From contig JAJEAL010000134.1 of assembly GCA_022822785.1 (NCBI GenBank), positions 139,349 to 203,348 on the forward strand: a stretch of DNA of 64,000 nt. Reading direction: 5' to 3'. The DNA is from Candidatus Poribacteria bacterium. GTDB lineage: Bacteria; Poribacteria; WGA-4E; PCPOR2b. The notes under the pieces are model-generated. The model did not search any database, was not told the origin of the DNA, and saw only the letters and a list, made by a program, of their open reading frames with translations. The translations under genes were made by a program, and so were the position numbers. Below, in pieces: positions 20,486 to 30,332 of the stretch (its first letter is position 1; each line of letters starts with the position of its first letter).

Positions 20486-20640
20486 AATTATGGTGAATTT
20501 TAGAATTACTTGGACACTCTATACCGGCGCAGTTGGAAACAGCGCCTACCAAATGGGAGACTGGACGGCGCAGTTGGAAACAGCGCCTACCAAACATGTG
20601 AATCGAAAGTGTCTACATATTTATATTGTTCACCATAATT
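20486..20640. mobile_element. MITE-like 155-bp element with perfect 12-bp terminal inverted repeats and two internal direct repeats
   Basis: AATTATGGTGAA (20486-20497) vs TTCACCATAATT (20629-20640); internal GGCGCAGTTGGAAACAGCGCCTACC at 20526-20550 and 20567-20591. Confidence 0.65.
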
Positions 20641-20988
20641 TGCCGTCTACATGAGTAGAAATGTCGGCTCTTTGTCCAAAAAATATCTCGCAGTAGGAAG
20701 ATCCGCACATTCTGTCCTCGCAATCTACAAAACCCATGCGAGTGTATATATGGCTGACCGTAACTGATTCCAAAGCGAGTTAGTCAGAAATCCAAATTCT
20801 AGGATAGAGAGGAATTGAGAGATGTTCGATCCAAATCGGTGAAACAATAGATTCATTTTACCATAGTTGGTAAGACCTTGCAACCGGGAAATCCCGGCGT
20901 TGTCTAGGTTTTGTTGCGAGGCGTTTTGATGTGGGGTATAGGTTACCGGTAGCTGCGCTATTACATCTGCGGAAGAAGGAAATGCCTA

Positions 20989-23721
20989 TCATTGGAGTGG
21001 CGAGGGAATTACATACGGTTCGTGCCCAAAAATTATTTGTCCGTTCAACATCACCGGTTGGTTTTTTGAAGCGTCCTTGGTAATCTGCCAGAGTTGACCG
21101 TTGGTCTCGTAAAGGAGTGCTGAACCGTTAGGGAGCCAAACCGGTTTTTCGCCGCCGTAGTGGGTCAGTTGTCTTGTATGTGGGTCCCCCTCTGGGCTCA
21201 GCTCAACGAGCCAAAGCTGGCGATGCTGCCCTTCTGCCCGGGAAAAAGCGAGGAGATTCGGATCTGACGGGGACCACACAGGCTCTGCATCGTCTTCGGG
21301 CCCAACACTGATAGGCTCAACACGTCCGTTTATGTGGGTGTAGCTATAGATATTTCTGTCCGTGCCGGCTTCTGGGTTTTCGATACTTCCCCGTGTGCTA
21401 TACGCCAACAGTTCTCCGGTCAAATTCCATGCGGGCGTAAACATTTCTAGGGCTGTCGAGGGTATTGGGATTTCTTCTCCACTTGCGATATGTTGGATAT
21501 AGATGTGCTGCCGTCCCATCTCCTGTCTTGCAAACGCGAGGTATGCTCCATCCGGCGAGATGGTTACATCTGTTGCAAGCTCACGGTTATCAAGCAGTAA
21601 CCTGCCCTGTGAAGCCTCTGAATCGTGAAGGATGACATTGCCCTCAAAGTCTATATAGGTCAATCTGCCATCTAGCGAAGCGGTCGGCCGGCTGCCGGCT
21701 GCCAACGGTTGTTGGATGCCAGCTGCCGGCATACATTGCCAGATGATGTCGTCGAAAGTGTAGTAGAGTAGCGCGTTTAGCGGCGTTGTTTCGGGTGCAT
21801 TGGGGCTCGTTTGTTGCGACTGCTCCAGCTGTTTCAGTTGTGCGAGTGCTTCAGTGGTCGGCTCAAAATCTTTCCGTGTTTGCAATTTCCAACCGGCACC
21901 AACAGCTTCAAAGCGGAAGCGCACTCCTTGGGTCCAATAGCACCATTCCTCGATTTGGCGCCCGAAGCGGGTAAATTGAAAAACATCTTCAGGGGTCCCA
22001 TATTGGAGCTTGATTTCGGACCGACCGCCATCTTCGATCTCAGCGATATTTCCTTCGGTGTCGATGTACATAGCAAGGATTTCGATGTCGATATGTGGCG
22101 TGATGTAATCTGAAAATACAGAGACCCGCTGTAGTGTTTTGCTGCGGACCGGGTGGCGTGTGCCGTAAATACCAACGCCATCCCGCAAGCCCGATTTCCG
22201 ATCTCCATCCAGATCGACAACTGCCATGACATAGTAATCGCCCGGTGGTATCGAAACTTCATAGCGCGCATTGTCCTCTAGGTTTAAGGAGATTGCGACG
22301 GGCGATCGGAAGTCAGGCGTTTCTGAAATCGAGAGAATCCCTTCCTTAAATGCTTTCCCATCCCACCGAATTTGACCAGAAATGCCGCCGCTGTTATTTC
22401 GACTCAAGTCAATGGCACCTTTAGCGATCGCTTCAAGTTGTCCATCCGCGTTATATTGAGCGCTCACAAAAATTGTGATTTCAGGGTTGGTTCCCGTCAC
22501 CAAGGTCAACGCAGATGGCGGCGCGGTTGTAATATCCGCAGTGCCGTACCCGCCAAGTCCATCTCCGGCACTATATTTGCCATTGTTGTCTGCATCAACG
22601 TTGACGATGAGATAATAATCCCCCGGCAGAAGTTGAAGACTGAAATTGCCCGCCTCGTCTACCTCGACCTGATGTATCTCTTTGAGCAGTATCGGTTCTC
22701 GGAAAACTTGAATAACCGCTCCTTTTAGCGGCTTCCCGGTCCATCTTACCTTACCTGCGGCCTGCGCCGTTACAATATCCGCTAAATCTACCTGCGCTGC
22801 GGATTCAAGGGTCGGAATGATTTTTCCACTCTCTATCTGCTGTCCTGTGATTGTAATCCGGAGGTCCGGGACAAATTGGTTAGAGCGGACTAATACGGGT
22901 TGGGGAGACACTTGGGATTCGTGTAAATCTTGAATGCCGTAGATTCCGAGCGCATCTCCGGAATCAAAGAGATTGGTGTTATTTTTATCAATAATTGCCA
23001 TTAAATAATACTTCCCCGGCGGTAGGTTGAGTGTAAAACTGCCATCCGCTGCAACCTGTGTTTCTCCCACACGATATTTCCATGAGAGGTCGGTATAGGC
23101 AAAGACGAGTGCGTTTGTCAATGGTTCTTGTCCCTCATGGATTAGCTGCCCCTGAATACCGGACGCAATCGTCTCTAACGCCGATTTAAATTGTTCAAAC
23201 GGATCTTCTTGGTAGTCAGATAAGGAGACGATTTGTGCTTGTCCGTTCATCTCTTGCATTCTTGCCGTGATAGCTATATCAATCCCTCTAATCATCTGCT
23301 GACCTGCAACCTTGACAATCTGCTTCCGTTGGTTGGCGTCATTCCAATTGGTGATGCCGAAAATCCCCATGCCATCGCCGGCATCAAATTTGCCGGAACG
23401 GTTCAAATCCACAAAAGCAACGAGGTAGTAGCTACCCGGCTCAACACGAACTTCAAATTCACCGCTGTTTAACTGTGTGACACCGGTATAGAGGTTCTGT
23501 AGGGTTTGATCCTTATAAACCTGTACGGTTGTCTGTGATAGGTCTTGTCCGTCCCAAATTACCTTTCCTTTCAACCCGCTCGTTGCGCGTTCTGCAAAGT
23601 CCTCTATCATTTTTTCGTCGGCTTCGGTTGAGGGGGGGGATTGCGCCCAGATCCGAACGGTGAAAAGCGCAGCGAATATGACAATGACGGCAAGGATGAG
23701 CCAACTTCGACTCAGTTGCAT
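20989..23721 (-). CDS. Secreted multidomain protein: four repeated beta-domains with EF-hand-like loops, then TolB/PD40-like propeller
   Basis: Four repeats of the type GxxxWDGxxL...PGxYYLxAxVDxNxxGxxxxGDGxGIYGI; C-terminal ATDVTISPDGAYLAFARQEMGRQHIYI...AEPVWSPSDPNLLAFSRAEG. Confidence 0.85.
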   Translation of the reverse strand: MQLSRSWLILAVIVIFAALFTVRIWAQSPPSTEADEKMIEDFAERATSGLKGKVIWDGQDLSQTTVQVYKDQTLQNLYTGVTQLNSGEFEVRVEPGSYYLVAFVDLNRSGKFDAGDGMGIFGITNWNDANQRKQIVKVAGQQMIRGIDIAITARMQEMNGQAQIVSLSDYQEDPFEQFKSALETIASGIQGQLIHEGQEPLTNALVFAYTDLSWKYRVGETQVAADGSFTLNLPPGKYYLMAIIDKNNTNLFDSGDALGIYGIQDLHESQVSPQPVLVRSNQFVPDLRITITGQQIESGKIIPTLESAAQVDLADIVTAQAAGKVRWTGKPLKGAVIQVFREPILLKEIHQVEVDEAGNFSLQLLPGDYYLIVNVDADNNGKYSAGDGLGGYGTADITTAPPSALTLVTGTNPEITIFVSAQYNADGQLEAIAKGAIDLSRNNSGGISGQIRWDGKAFKEGILSISETPDFRSPVAISLNLEDNARYEVSIPPGDYYVMAVVDLDGDRKSGLRDGVGIYGTRHPVRSKTLQRVSVFSDYITPHIDIEILAMYIDTEGNIAEIEDGGRSEIKLQYGTPEDVFQFTRFGRQIEEWCYWTQGVRFRFEAVGAGWKLQTRKDFEPTTEALAQLKQLEQSQQTSPNAPETTPLNALLYYTFDDIIWQCMPAAGIQQPLAAGSRPTASLDGRLTYIDFEGNVILHDSEASQGRLLLDNRELATDVTISPDGAYLAFARQEMGRQHIYIQHIASGEEIPIPSTALEMFTPAWNLTGELLAYSTRGSIENPEAGTDRNIYSYTHINGRVEPISVGPEDDAEPVWSPSDPNLLAFSRAEGQHRQLWLVELSPEGDPHTRQLTHYGGEKPVWLPNGSALLYETNGQLWQITKDASKNQPVMLNGQIIFGHEPYVIPSPLQ

Positions 23722-23796
23722 TTTTTTTCTCCTATTAATGCGATTGTGGAAGGAATGTGTGACTCATCTGCATGAAAGATGTAATTAATTCGGCTT

Positions 23797-24738
23797 TCAT
23801 AGATTACAACGTTGGACAAACCAGTCAATGGTGTGACGCAAACCTGCTTTGAGTTCGACTTTCGGTTTATAACCGAGCAGTCGCTGCGCTTTTTGGATGT
23901 CCGCGCGGGAATGTCGCACATCGCCGGGGCGTGCCGATATATAGACCGGTTTGGCGTCAACTTGCATCATCTCTCCGATGAGGTTTGCAAGCGTGTTGAT
24001 TGATGTTTGCTGACCGCAGCCGATGTTAAAGACCTCCCCTGCGACCCCTTCCGCGTGACATGCGAGCAGATTGGCGTGGACAGCGTTTGCGATGTAAGTA
24101 AAATCTCTCGACTGCTCACCGTCTCCCTCGATTATCGGAGCGCTGCCGTTCAGGTAAGCGTGAATAAACTTAGGAATAACCGCTGAGTATTGAGAGGTCG
24201 GATCCTGGCGAGGACCAAAGATGTTGAAATATCGCAATGCGACCGTCTCTAAACCGAAAACTTGTGTAAAAACTCGGCAGTAACATTCGCCAACATATTT
24301 GGTGATGGCGTAGGGAGATGCAGGCTGCGGTGAGAGTGTTTCAGACCTTGGAAGTGTCGGCATATTTCCGTAGGCTGAGGAAGAGGCTGCATAGACAACA
24401 CGCTTTACCTCTGCATCTCTTGCAGCAACAAGGAGGTTCAAAGTTCCATTGATATTTACGTTGTTACTCAAAATGGGGTCTGCAACAGATCTGGCGACTG
24501 AAGGTCGAGCCCCTTGGTGGAAAACATAGTCAACCCCTGCAACCGCCTGATGTACGGCATCAAGTTCTCGCAGGTCCCCATCTACGAGTTCAATTTCAGC
24601 TTTGAGGTGCGCGATGTTCTCGGCTTTACCTGTTGAGCGGTTATCGAACACGCGTACGCGCGCTCCTTTCTGCACGAGCGCTTCAACAAGGTGGGATCCA
24701 ACGAACCCACAGCCGCCTGTAACCAAGTAGTGCGCCAT
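23797..24738 (-). CDS. NAD-dependent epimerase (UDP-glucose 4-epimerase-like, extended SDR)
   Basis: YLVTGGCGFVGSHLVEALVQKGARVRVFDNRSTG, YAASSSAYGNMPTLPRSE, SPYAITKYVGECYCRVF. Confidence 0.93.
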   Translation of the reverse strand: MAHYLVTGGCGFVGSHLVEALVQKGARVRVFDNRSTGKAENIAHLKAEIELVDGDLRELDAVHQAVAGVDYVFHQGARPSVARSVADPILSNNVNINGTLNLLVAARDAEVKRVVYAASSSAYGNMPTLPRSETLSPQPASPYAITKYVGECYCRVFTQVFGLETVALRYFNIFGPRQDPTSQYSAVIPKFIHAYLNGSAPIIEGDGEQSRDFTYIANAVHANLLACHAEGVAGEVFNIGCGQQTSINTLANLIGEMMQVDAKPVYISARPGDVRHSRADIQKAQRLLGYKPKVELKAGLRHTIDWFVQRCNL

Positions 24739-24857
24739 TAAAATTCTCCGGATTTAACGTCTTACTGTTCCTACTCCGCCGTGGGATTGGTAAGGGGATG
24801 ATGTTGCCAATTAAGTGGGACATCCTCCTAATCCATCAATGATTTCGATGCAAGGGT

Positions 24858-25454
24858 TTACTCGGCACCCGTCTGATTCAGAATTTCTTCGATCTCCTCC
24901 AGTGAGGGGAGTGCTGATAGATCTTTCAAGCCGAACTGTTCTAGAAATTCATCGGTGGTTGCAAGAAGGAGTGAGCGCCCGGGGCCGGGCTTCCGTCCAG
25001 CGATGCGAACCATCCGCTTTTCGATTAGCGAGCCCAAGACGCTATCGCTGTTGACACCGCGAATCTCCTCGACTTCGGATCGGGTTACGGGCTGTTTGTA
25101 AGCGACAATCGCGAGGGCTTCTAAGGCAGAAGGCGAGAGCTTAACGCGGATTTGGCGCGTATAGAATTTCTCTATCCACTGATGATATGCGGGATCTGAA
25201 CAGATTTGAAACCCGTTAGCAATCTCAATGAGCTGGAAGCTGCGATTGGTTTCCTGATATTCGTCTTTTAGTCGCATGAGTTGCTGACGGATTTGCCGGG
25301 AAGATACGTCGTCGAACAGTTGGCTGAGCTGCTCCAACGAGATTGGTTCGCTGGCAGCAAACAGAATGGCTTCAAGGACTGATTTGACCTCGTCTAGGTT
25401 AGGCGGTAGCGTATCCGTTGCGTCTGTAGTGAATAGATGTTCGGTGTCAGACAT
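24858..25454 (-). CDS. scpB: Segregation and condensation protein B
   Basis: VLEAILFAASEPISLEQLSQLF...LSPSALEALAIVAYKQPVTRSEVEEIRGVNSDSVLGSLIEKRMV; adjacent to scpA. Confidence 0.93.
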   Translation of the reverse strand: MSDTEHLFTTDATDTLPPNLDEVKSVLEAILFAASEPISLEQLSQLFDDVSSRQIRQQLMRLKDEYQETNRSFQLIEIANGFQICSDPAYHQWIEKFYTRQIRVKLSPSALEALAIVAYKQPVTRSEVEEIRGVNSDSVLGSLIEKRMVRIAGRKPGPGRSLLLATTDEFLEQFGLKDLSALPSLEEIEEILNQTGAE

Positions 25455-25695
25455 GGGCAAGGCTCCCTTAGACTGATTGGTTTTCAAGATGTGGTTCCGG
25501 CCGAGTTAAACTTGACGATTTCTTCCCAAAGTATATTGCCGTCAATATCGCAAAATTTCTCAATAAATTCAAAGGTAAACCTGTTGACGACTTTAGCATA
25601 CTCGTGCATAAAATGCTCATTTTTTTGTTTCGCTTGATGTCCTAAAGGCTCAATTATAATTGAACAATTTGCCCTCAATTGATAAATGCTGCGTT

Positions 25696-26454
25696 TTATG
25701 CGTCACGCTTCACAAGATAGATGTTATCGAAATGCCCCGATTGAATAGCGACGATTCGGCGGAGACGTATCAACTCCAAGATTGCTAAAAATGTAACGAT
25801 TCGCTCAAGTTTGCTGGCAAACTCTGAAAACAGTTCATCGAAGCGTATCTGCTCACCGGCGTTAAGTCTACGCTCTAGAAAATCCATCTTCTCTTCAACG
25901 GTGATTTGTTCTTCTTGGATTTCTTCGTAAGAGTCATCAACTGCAAATTGCCGCTCGGTTACCCCGTTGAATGCGGAAAGGAGATCAAAGAGGGTTGCTT
26001 TAATCTGTACCTCCCGCAGGTCGTGATTGTCTGCGGCTGGATCTACGTTGCGGCCATGGACTTTCTCACGGTTTATTGCGTAATAATCCAGCGTCTGTGC
26101 AGCTTCCTTAAACTGTTTGTACTCGATAAGCTGTCTGACCAATTCTTCCCGGTCTTTGAAGGTATGAGATTCGTCGGAGCTCGGCGATGGGAGGATACTC
26201 TGGGACTTGAGGTGAAGCAGTGTAACTGCCATGACTAGGAATTCCGATGCGACATCGAGATCTAGCATCTCCATAAGGTTGAGATATTCTAGATACTGTT
26301 CCGTAATTTCTGCAATCGGGATGTCCGTAATCTCCATCTCGTTTTTTTGGATTAGATGGAGCAGTAAATCCAACGGACCTTCAAAGACATCTAGTTTAAT
26401 TGCATAAATCGGTTTTAGTGGTTGAGGAGTATCAGTGAAGGGTGCAGATCCCAT
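25696..26454 (-). CDS. scpA: Segregation and condensation protein A
   Basis: YAIKLDVFEGPLDLLLHLIQKNEMEITDIPIAEITEQYLEYL. Confidence 0.95.
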   Translation of the reverse strand: MGSAPFTDTPQPLKPIYAIKLDVFEGPLDLLLHLIQKNEMEITDIPIAEITEQYLEYLNLMEMLDLDVASEFLVMAVTLLHLKSQSILPSPSSDESHTFKDREELVRQLIEYKQFKEAAQTLDYYAINREKVHGRNVDPAADNHDLREVQIKATLFDLLSAFNGVTERQFAVDDSYEEIQEEQITVEEKMDFLERRLNAGEQIRFDELFSEFASKLERIVTFLAILELIRLRRIVAIQSGHFDNIYLVKRDA

Positions 26455-26522
26455 ACGGATTACCTTATTCCTTTTCTATGGCGCGAATATTTCGGCTAAT
26501 ACCTCTGCTTCGGCGTCAAGTT

Positions 26523-27503
26523 TTACGCTAATTTCATTGCGGATCGAACCTCTGCCATCGTCGCTTGAGCCACCGTTTTCGCCCGCCTTGCCCCTTCAGC
26601 GAGGAGCTCCAGGACGCTTTTTGGCTTGGACGCCCACTCCGACCGTCGTTCATAAAACGGTGTCAATTTAGTGGTTAGTTTTTCGCTGAGATTCCGTTTG
26701 CAGTCAACACATCCGATCGCAGCGGCGCGACAATCGTTATCAATCTGCGGTACTTCGTCGGGGTTATAAATTTGATGATATGCGAAGACGGGGCAGACAT
26801 CGGGGTTGCCGGGGTCGTTACGACGTACCCTTCCGGGGTCCGTTACCATCTTCATAAGGTTTTGCTGTGTTGTCTGAGGGGGATCTGATAGCTGAATTGC
26901 GTTACCGTAGCTCTTACTCATCTTGCGACCATCGAGTCCTGGCAATCCGGGGGCTTCGCTCAACATCGGCTTCGGTTCTGGAAACACCTCGCCGTAGATA
27001 TGGTTAAATCGGCGAACGATTTCCCTCGAAATTTCTAGGTGGGCAACCTGATCTGCCCCGACCGGTACCATTTCCGCCTTGTAGATGATAATGTCTGCTG
27101 TCATCAACACCGGATATTCGAGCAAGCCGGTGGAAGGGCCCTCGCGTTGCGTGATGTCTTGAACTTTATCTTTATAGGTCGGGCACCGTTCAAGCCAAGA
27201 TACCGGTGTAATCATTGTGAGCAAGGTGGAGAGTTCGGCATGTTCAGGAACGTGCGATTGAACGAAGAGGGTGCTCTTGTCCGGATCGATTCCCGCGCTC
27301 AACCAATCGATCGCTGCTTGTAACGTGTATTCGGGCAGGTTTGAGGTGTCAGCCACATCGGTGAGCGAATGCCAGTCCGCGATAAATGGGTAACACTCGT
27401 ATTTGTCTTGTAGACTTACTGTGTTTGTCAACATGCCTTCGAGATGTCCAATATGTAGCGGTCCCGTTGGACGAATTCCTGTCACTAGTCGCGTTTTCTG
27501 CAT
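26523..27503 (-). CDS. trpS: Tryptophanyl-tRNA synthetase
   Basis: MQKTRLVTGIRPTGPLHIGHLEGMLTNTV (HIGH-type), MSKSYGNAIQLSD (KMSKS). Start trimmed to internal ATG at 27503 to avoid overlap with upstream gene. Confidence 0.94.
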   Translation of the reverse strand: MQKTRLVTGIRPTGPLHIGHLEGMLTNTVSLQDKYECYPFIADWHSLTDVADTSNLPEYTLQAAIDWLSAGIDPDKSTLFVQSHVPEHAELSTLLTMITPVSWLERCPTYKDKVQDITQREGPSTGLLEYPVLMTADIIIYKAEMVPVGADQVAHLEISREIVRRFNHIYGEVFPEPKPMLSEAPGLPGLDGRKMSKSYGNAIQLSDPPQTTQQNLMKMVTDPGRVRRNDPGNPDVCPVFAYHQIYNPDEVPQIDNDCRAAAIGCVDCKRNLSEKLTTKLTPFYERRSEWASKPKSVLELLAEGARRAKTVAQATMAEVRSAMKLA

Positions 27504-27535
27504 TTTTGTTGTTGTCTCCAAATTTTTTCTCAGGC

Positions 27536-28222
27536 TCATCTCAAACCGACGAGGGTTGCGATTAGATCGAAAATGCCGTAGGAAGCTGTCCCGATAAACC
27601 AGAAGACCGGGTTCGGGAGATGTAGCAGTTCGGGCACGAAAATAATACACATCAGAATAATCATCCCGTAGGGACGTAACCTTGCAAATGCTTGCGCTTG
27701 TCGCCACGGTAGCAACCCATATACGACACTAAATCCATCGAGCGGAAACAGAGGCAGCATATTGAATACTGCCAAAAAAATACTAATAAGTCCACTCTGG
27801 AGCAGCAAAATTCTGTAAATCTGATACTGTGCGGCAGAGCCACTTTCGGGAAATCCAATTGTCACCTTTAGCAGTTGAGTGACACCGAGGATAACAATCG
27901 TGCAGAGGATATTCATGATGGGGCCCGCTGCGGCAATAATCATCAGGTCGCGCTTGGGGTTTTTCAGGTTATACGGATTCACCGGGACGGGTTTCGCCCA
28001 ACCGAAAAATGCCCCACCAAATAGGGTGCCAAGCAGGGGCAGAATGATTGTTCCGATTATGTCGATATGTACCGCGGGATTGAATGACATTCTGCCTTCA
28101 TCTTCAGCGGTTGGATCGCCGAGCATATTAGCGGACTTTGCATGTCCCCACTCATGGAAGGTGAGCAAAACAATAAACTGACAGACGCGGAGAATTGCCA
28201 TATAAGGGTCAATGTTAAACAT
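27536..28222 (-). CDS. Site-2 protease (M50) family metalloprotease
   Basis: LLTFHEWGHAKSANMLGDPTAEDEGRMSFNPAVHIDIIGTIILPLL (HExxH-type: HEWGH) and NMLPLFPLDGFSV. Confidence 0.92.
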   Translation of the reverse strand: MFNIDPYMAILRVCQFIVLLTFHEWGHAKSANMLGDPTAEDEGRMSFNPAVHIDIIGTIILPLLGTLFGGAFFGWAKPVPVNPYNLKNPKRDLMIIAAAGPIMNILCTIVILGVTQLLKVTIGFPESGSAAQYQIYRILLLQSGLISIFLAVFNMLPLFPLDGFSVVYGLLPWRQAQAFARLRPYGMIILMCIIFVPELLHLPNPVFWFIGTASYGIFDLIATLVGLR

Positions 28223-29490
28223 TATTTTTCGTCATCCAAAAACTGGTAGATCTCCTGTGTGGTCGGTACTTTTCCGTCTAACTGTGCGGCAAGCGCCTGC
28301 CACAGCAAATCTGAGAATGCCCGCCCCGGTTTTAGGCCTCGCTGAATGAGGTCATCACCGGTAATTAAAGGTTGAACGTCCTTCAGGTGTGTCAGATAAT
28401 TGGCAATCTGTTCCCCACGCCAATTCGGTTGGTTCGGTTGCATCAGCGCGAAGACGAGCGGCTCTAGCGGATAAAGATGTAACAGCTGATAAACTTCACT
28501 CGGTTTGGAAGATGCCGAGAGCGTATTCAAGTCATGTTCGAGTTGTGCTTGAACGCTAAGTTTGGTGCACAACTGGCTTTCCAGTGCCAATCGACTGCTA
28601 ACCGTCTTAATTGCCTCCGGAGTATTTAGCAACGTCATCCACAATATCGCTTTTGTGTTAATCGGATCATGTGGAAGAGATGTCGTTCCCCATTCAATTG
28701 CTTGGCGGGCAGCCCTCCAGAGCACGTTAAAATTTGGTGAGATTTTCCACGTTGGGTGGAGGGCGCTGAAGATATTAAATTGGTCTATCCGACGAACCAT
28801 CTGCGGCGCGGATGCTTCCGACAATATGTGGTCAATTTCGTTTCGGAGGCGCTGTCCGCTAATCAGATTTAGTACACCCCGGTTAATTGCATTACGTATT
28901 CGCTGTTGATCGCTTTCGACGATCTGGAATCTGTACCGCGCTTCATACCGTATCGCCCGGAAAATTCGGGTTGGGTCATCAATGAAGCTCTGCTCATGCA
29001 GGGCCCGGATGCGTCCAGCACGCAAATCGTGCAGGCCATCCGTACAATCGACGATTTCGCCAAAGGTGTCAGGCTGAAGTTGCACGGCGAGAGCGTTGAT
29101 TGAAAAATCGCGCCGACGAAGGTCCTCAGCGATTGTACCATATTCAACCGATGGTAACGCACCGGGGCTCAGATAAGTTTCGTTGCGTGCACTGACGAAG
29201 TCGAGTTTCAACCCATCAAGCCGAGTGACGGTAGCGGTTTTGAACTTCTGATGTATCTGTACTTCTCCGTCCCATATTGTGGCAAGCTGATAGGCAAAAT
29301 CAATCGCGTCCCCTTCCACAACAATGTCAATGTCCAAATTCTCGCGTCCGAGGAGAAGGTCCCGGACAAAACCGCCAACCACATAAACCGACTGGGCGTT
29401 CTCCTTCCCAACCCGTCCAATCTCTTGCAATAGGTGGCAAATGCGGGGTGATATCTTGGAAAGCCCTAAAAACTCGCGCATTTTTGGCAA
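28222..29490 (-). CDS. CCA tRNA nucleotidyltransferase / poly(A) polymerase family
   Basis: VYVVGGFVRDLLLGRENLDIDIVVEGDAIDFA, RRDFSINALAVQL, DPTRIFRAIRYEARYRF. Stop overlaps the start of the M50 gene (TAATG). Confidence 0.93.
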   Translation of the reverse strand: MPKMREFLGLSKISPRICHLLQEIGRVGKENAQSVYVVGGFVRDLLLGRENLDIDIVVEGDAIDFAYQLATIWDGEVQIHQKFKTATVTRLDGLKLDFVSARNETYLSPGALPSVEYGTIAEDLRRRDFSINALAVQLQPDTFGEIVDCTDGLHDLRAGRIRALHEQSFIDDPTRIFRAIRYEARYRFQIVESDQQRIRNAINRGVLNLISGQRLRNEIDHILSEASAPQMVRRIDQFNIFSALHPTWKISPNFNVLWRAARQAIEWGTTSLPHDPINTKAILWMTLLNTPEAIKTVSSRLALESQLCTKLSVQAQLEHDLNTLSASSKPSEVYQLLHLYPLEPLVFALMQPNQPNWRGEQIANYLTHLKDVQPLITGDDLIQRGLKPGRAFSDLLWQALAAQLDGKVPTTQEIYQFLDDEK

Positions 29491-29534
29491 TCTCTGCTTT
29501 CAACGGCGCACAACCTTTGAAAGGATTCGGTCAG

Positions 29535-30332
29535 CTACCTCATCTGTTCTGTAAAGCCCACAACGACATACGTCCCACTACGCGGATTTTTTTCTAGCGT
29601 GATAAACCCTCTACGTTCCGCATCTTCTAAGAGTTCACTAAAGGATTTGAATCCATACGACGATTCGCTGAAAGAGGGACGTTTCCGCTTCATTGTATCT
29701 TTAATCATCGAAGACCATAGGACTTCATGGTTTTCACGGATAAGTCCCCGGATGGTGCTGAAGAGCAGGTCGAAGATATCTCGCAGCTCCCGTGGGATAT
29801 TCCTTTCAGTCCGCCGATCTGTGGTTTCGTCCTGCTCAAGTTCCTCATAGTAAATGAACTCATCGCAATTTTCGCTCAAAAGGCTTGAGGTGGATTCTTT
29901 CAGTCCCATCCCAATGACATACTTGCCGTTCTCTTTGAGCTTAGCAACAAGTGGGGCGAAGTCGCTATCGCCTGAAATCACGACGAAGGTGTCGATATGT
30001 TCTTTCGAGTAGCACAAATCAATAGCGTCAACGCACAAGCGAATATCCGCGGAATTCTTGCCAGTCCGCGAGCGTCTTGGAATCTCGATTAACTCAATAC
30101 CAGCTTCGTGAAGTGGTTGCCGATGCTTAAAGAAGCGGTGCCAATCGGCGTAAGCGGTTTTGACCACGACGTTTCCCTTTTCAACGAGGCGGCCCAAAAC
30201 TTTTTGAACATCAAAAGCGATGTGTCCGTTGCGCCCTTTTTTCTCCTTTCGTTTTTCCTCAAATCCGATTGCGAGATTTTCAAAGTCGATAAACATCGCT
30301 AGGATTCGTTCTTCTTGGTGTCCTTCGGGCAT
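29535..30332 (-). CDS. NYN-domain (LabA/PIN-like) protein with C-terminal OST-HTH/LOTUS-like domain
   Basis: ILAMFIDFENLAIGFEEKR...SADIRLCVDAIDLCYSKEHIDTFVVISGDSDFAPLVAKLKENGKYVIGMG; C-term IRGLIRENHEVLWSSMIKDTMKRKRPSFSESSYGFKSFSELLEDAERRGFITLEK. Confidence 0.87.
   Translation of the reverse strand: MPEGHQEERILAMFIDFENLAIGFEEKRKEKKGRNGHIAFDVQKVLGRLVEKGNVVVKTAYADWHRFFKHRQPLHEAGIELIEIPRRSRTGKNSADIRLCVDAIDLCYSKEHIDTFVVISGDSDFAPLVAKLKENGKYVIGMGLKESTSSLLSENCDEFIYYEELEQDETTDRRTERNIPRELRDIFDLLFSTIRGLIRENHEVLWSSMIKDTMKRKRPSFSESSYGFKSFSELLEDAERRGFITLEKNPRSGTYVVVGFTEQMR

Noticed and set aside
20394-20654. ORFs MFGRRCFQLRRPVSHLVGAVSNCAG... and MYSVYSFFYS...
   Set aside because: Both are translations of the 155-bp repeat element and its flanks.
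25484-25678. 64-aa minus ORF between scpA and scpB
   Set aside because: Could be a decayed fragment (N-terminal pattern loosely transposase-like) but I cannot support any family; left out of features.
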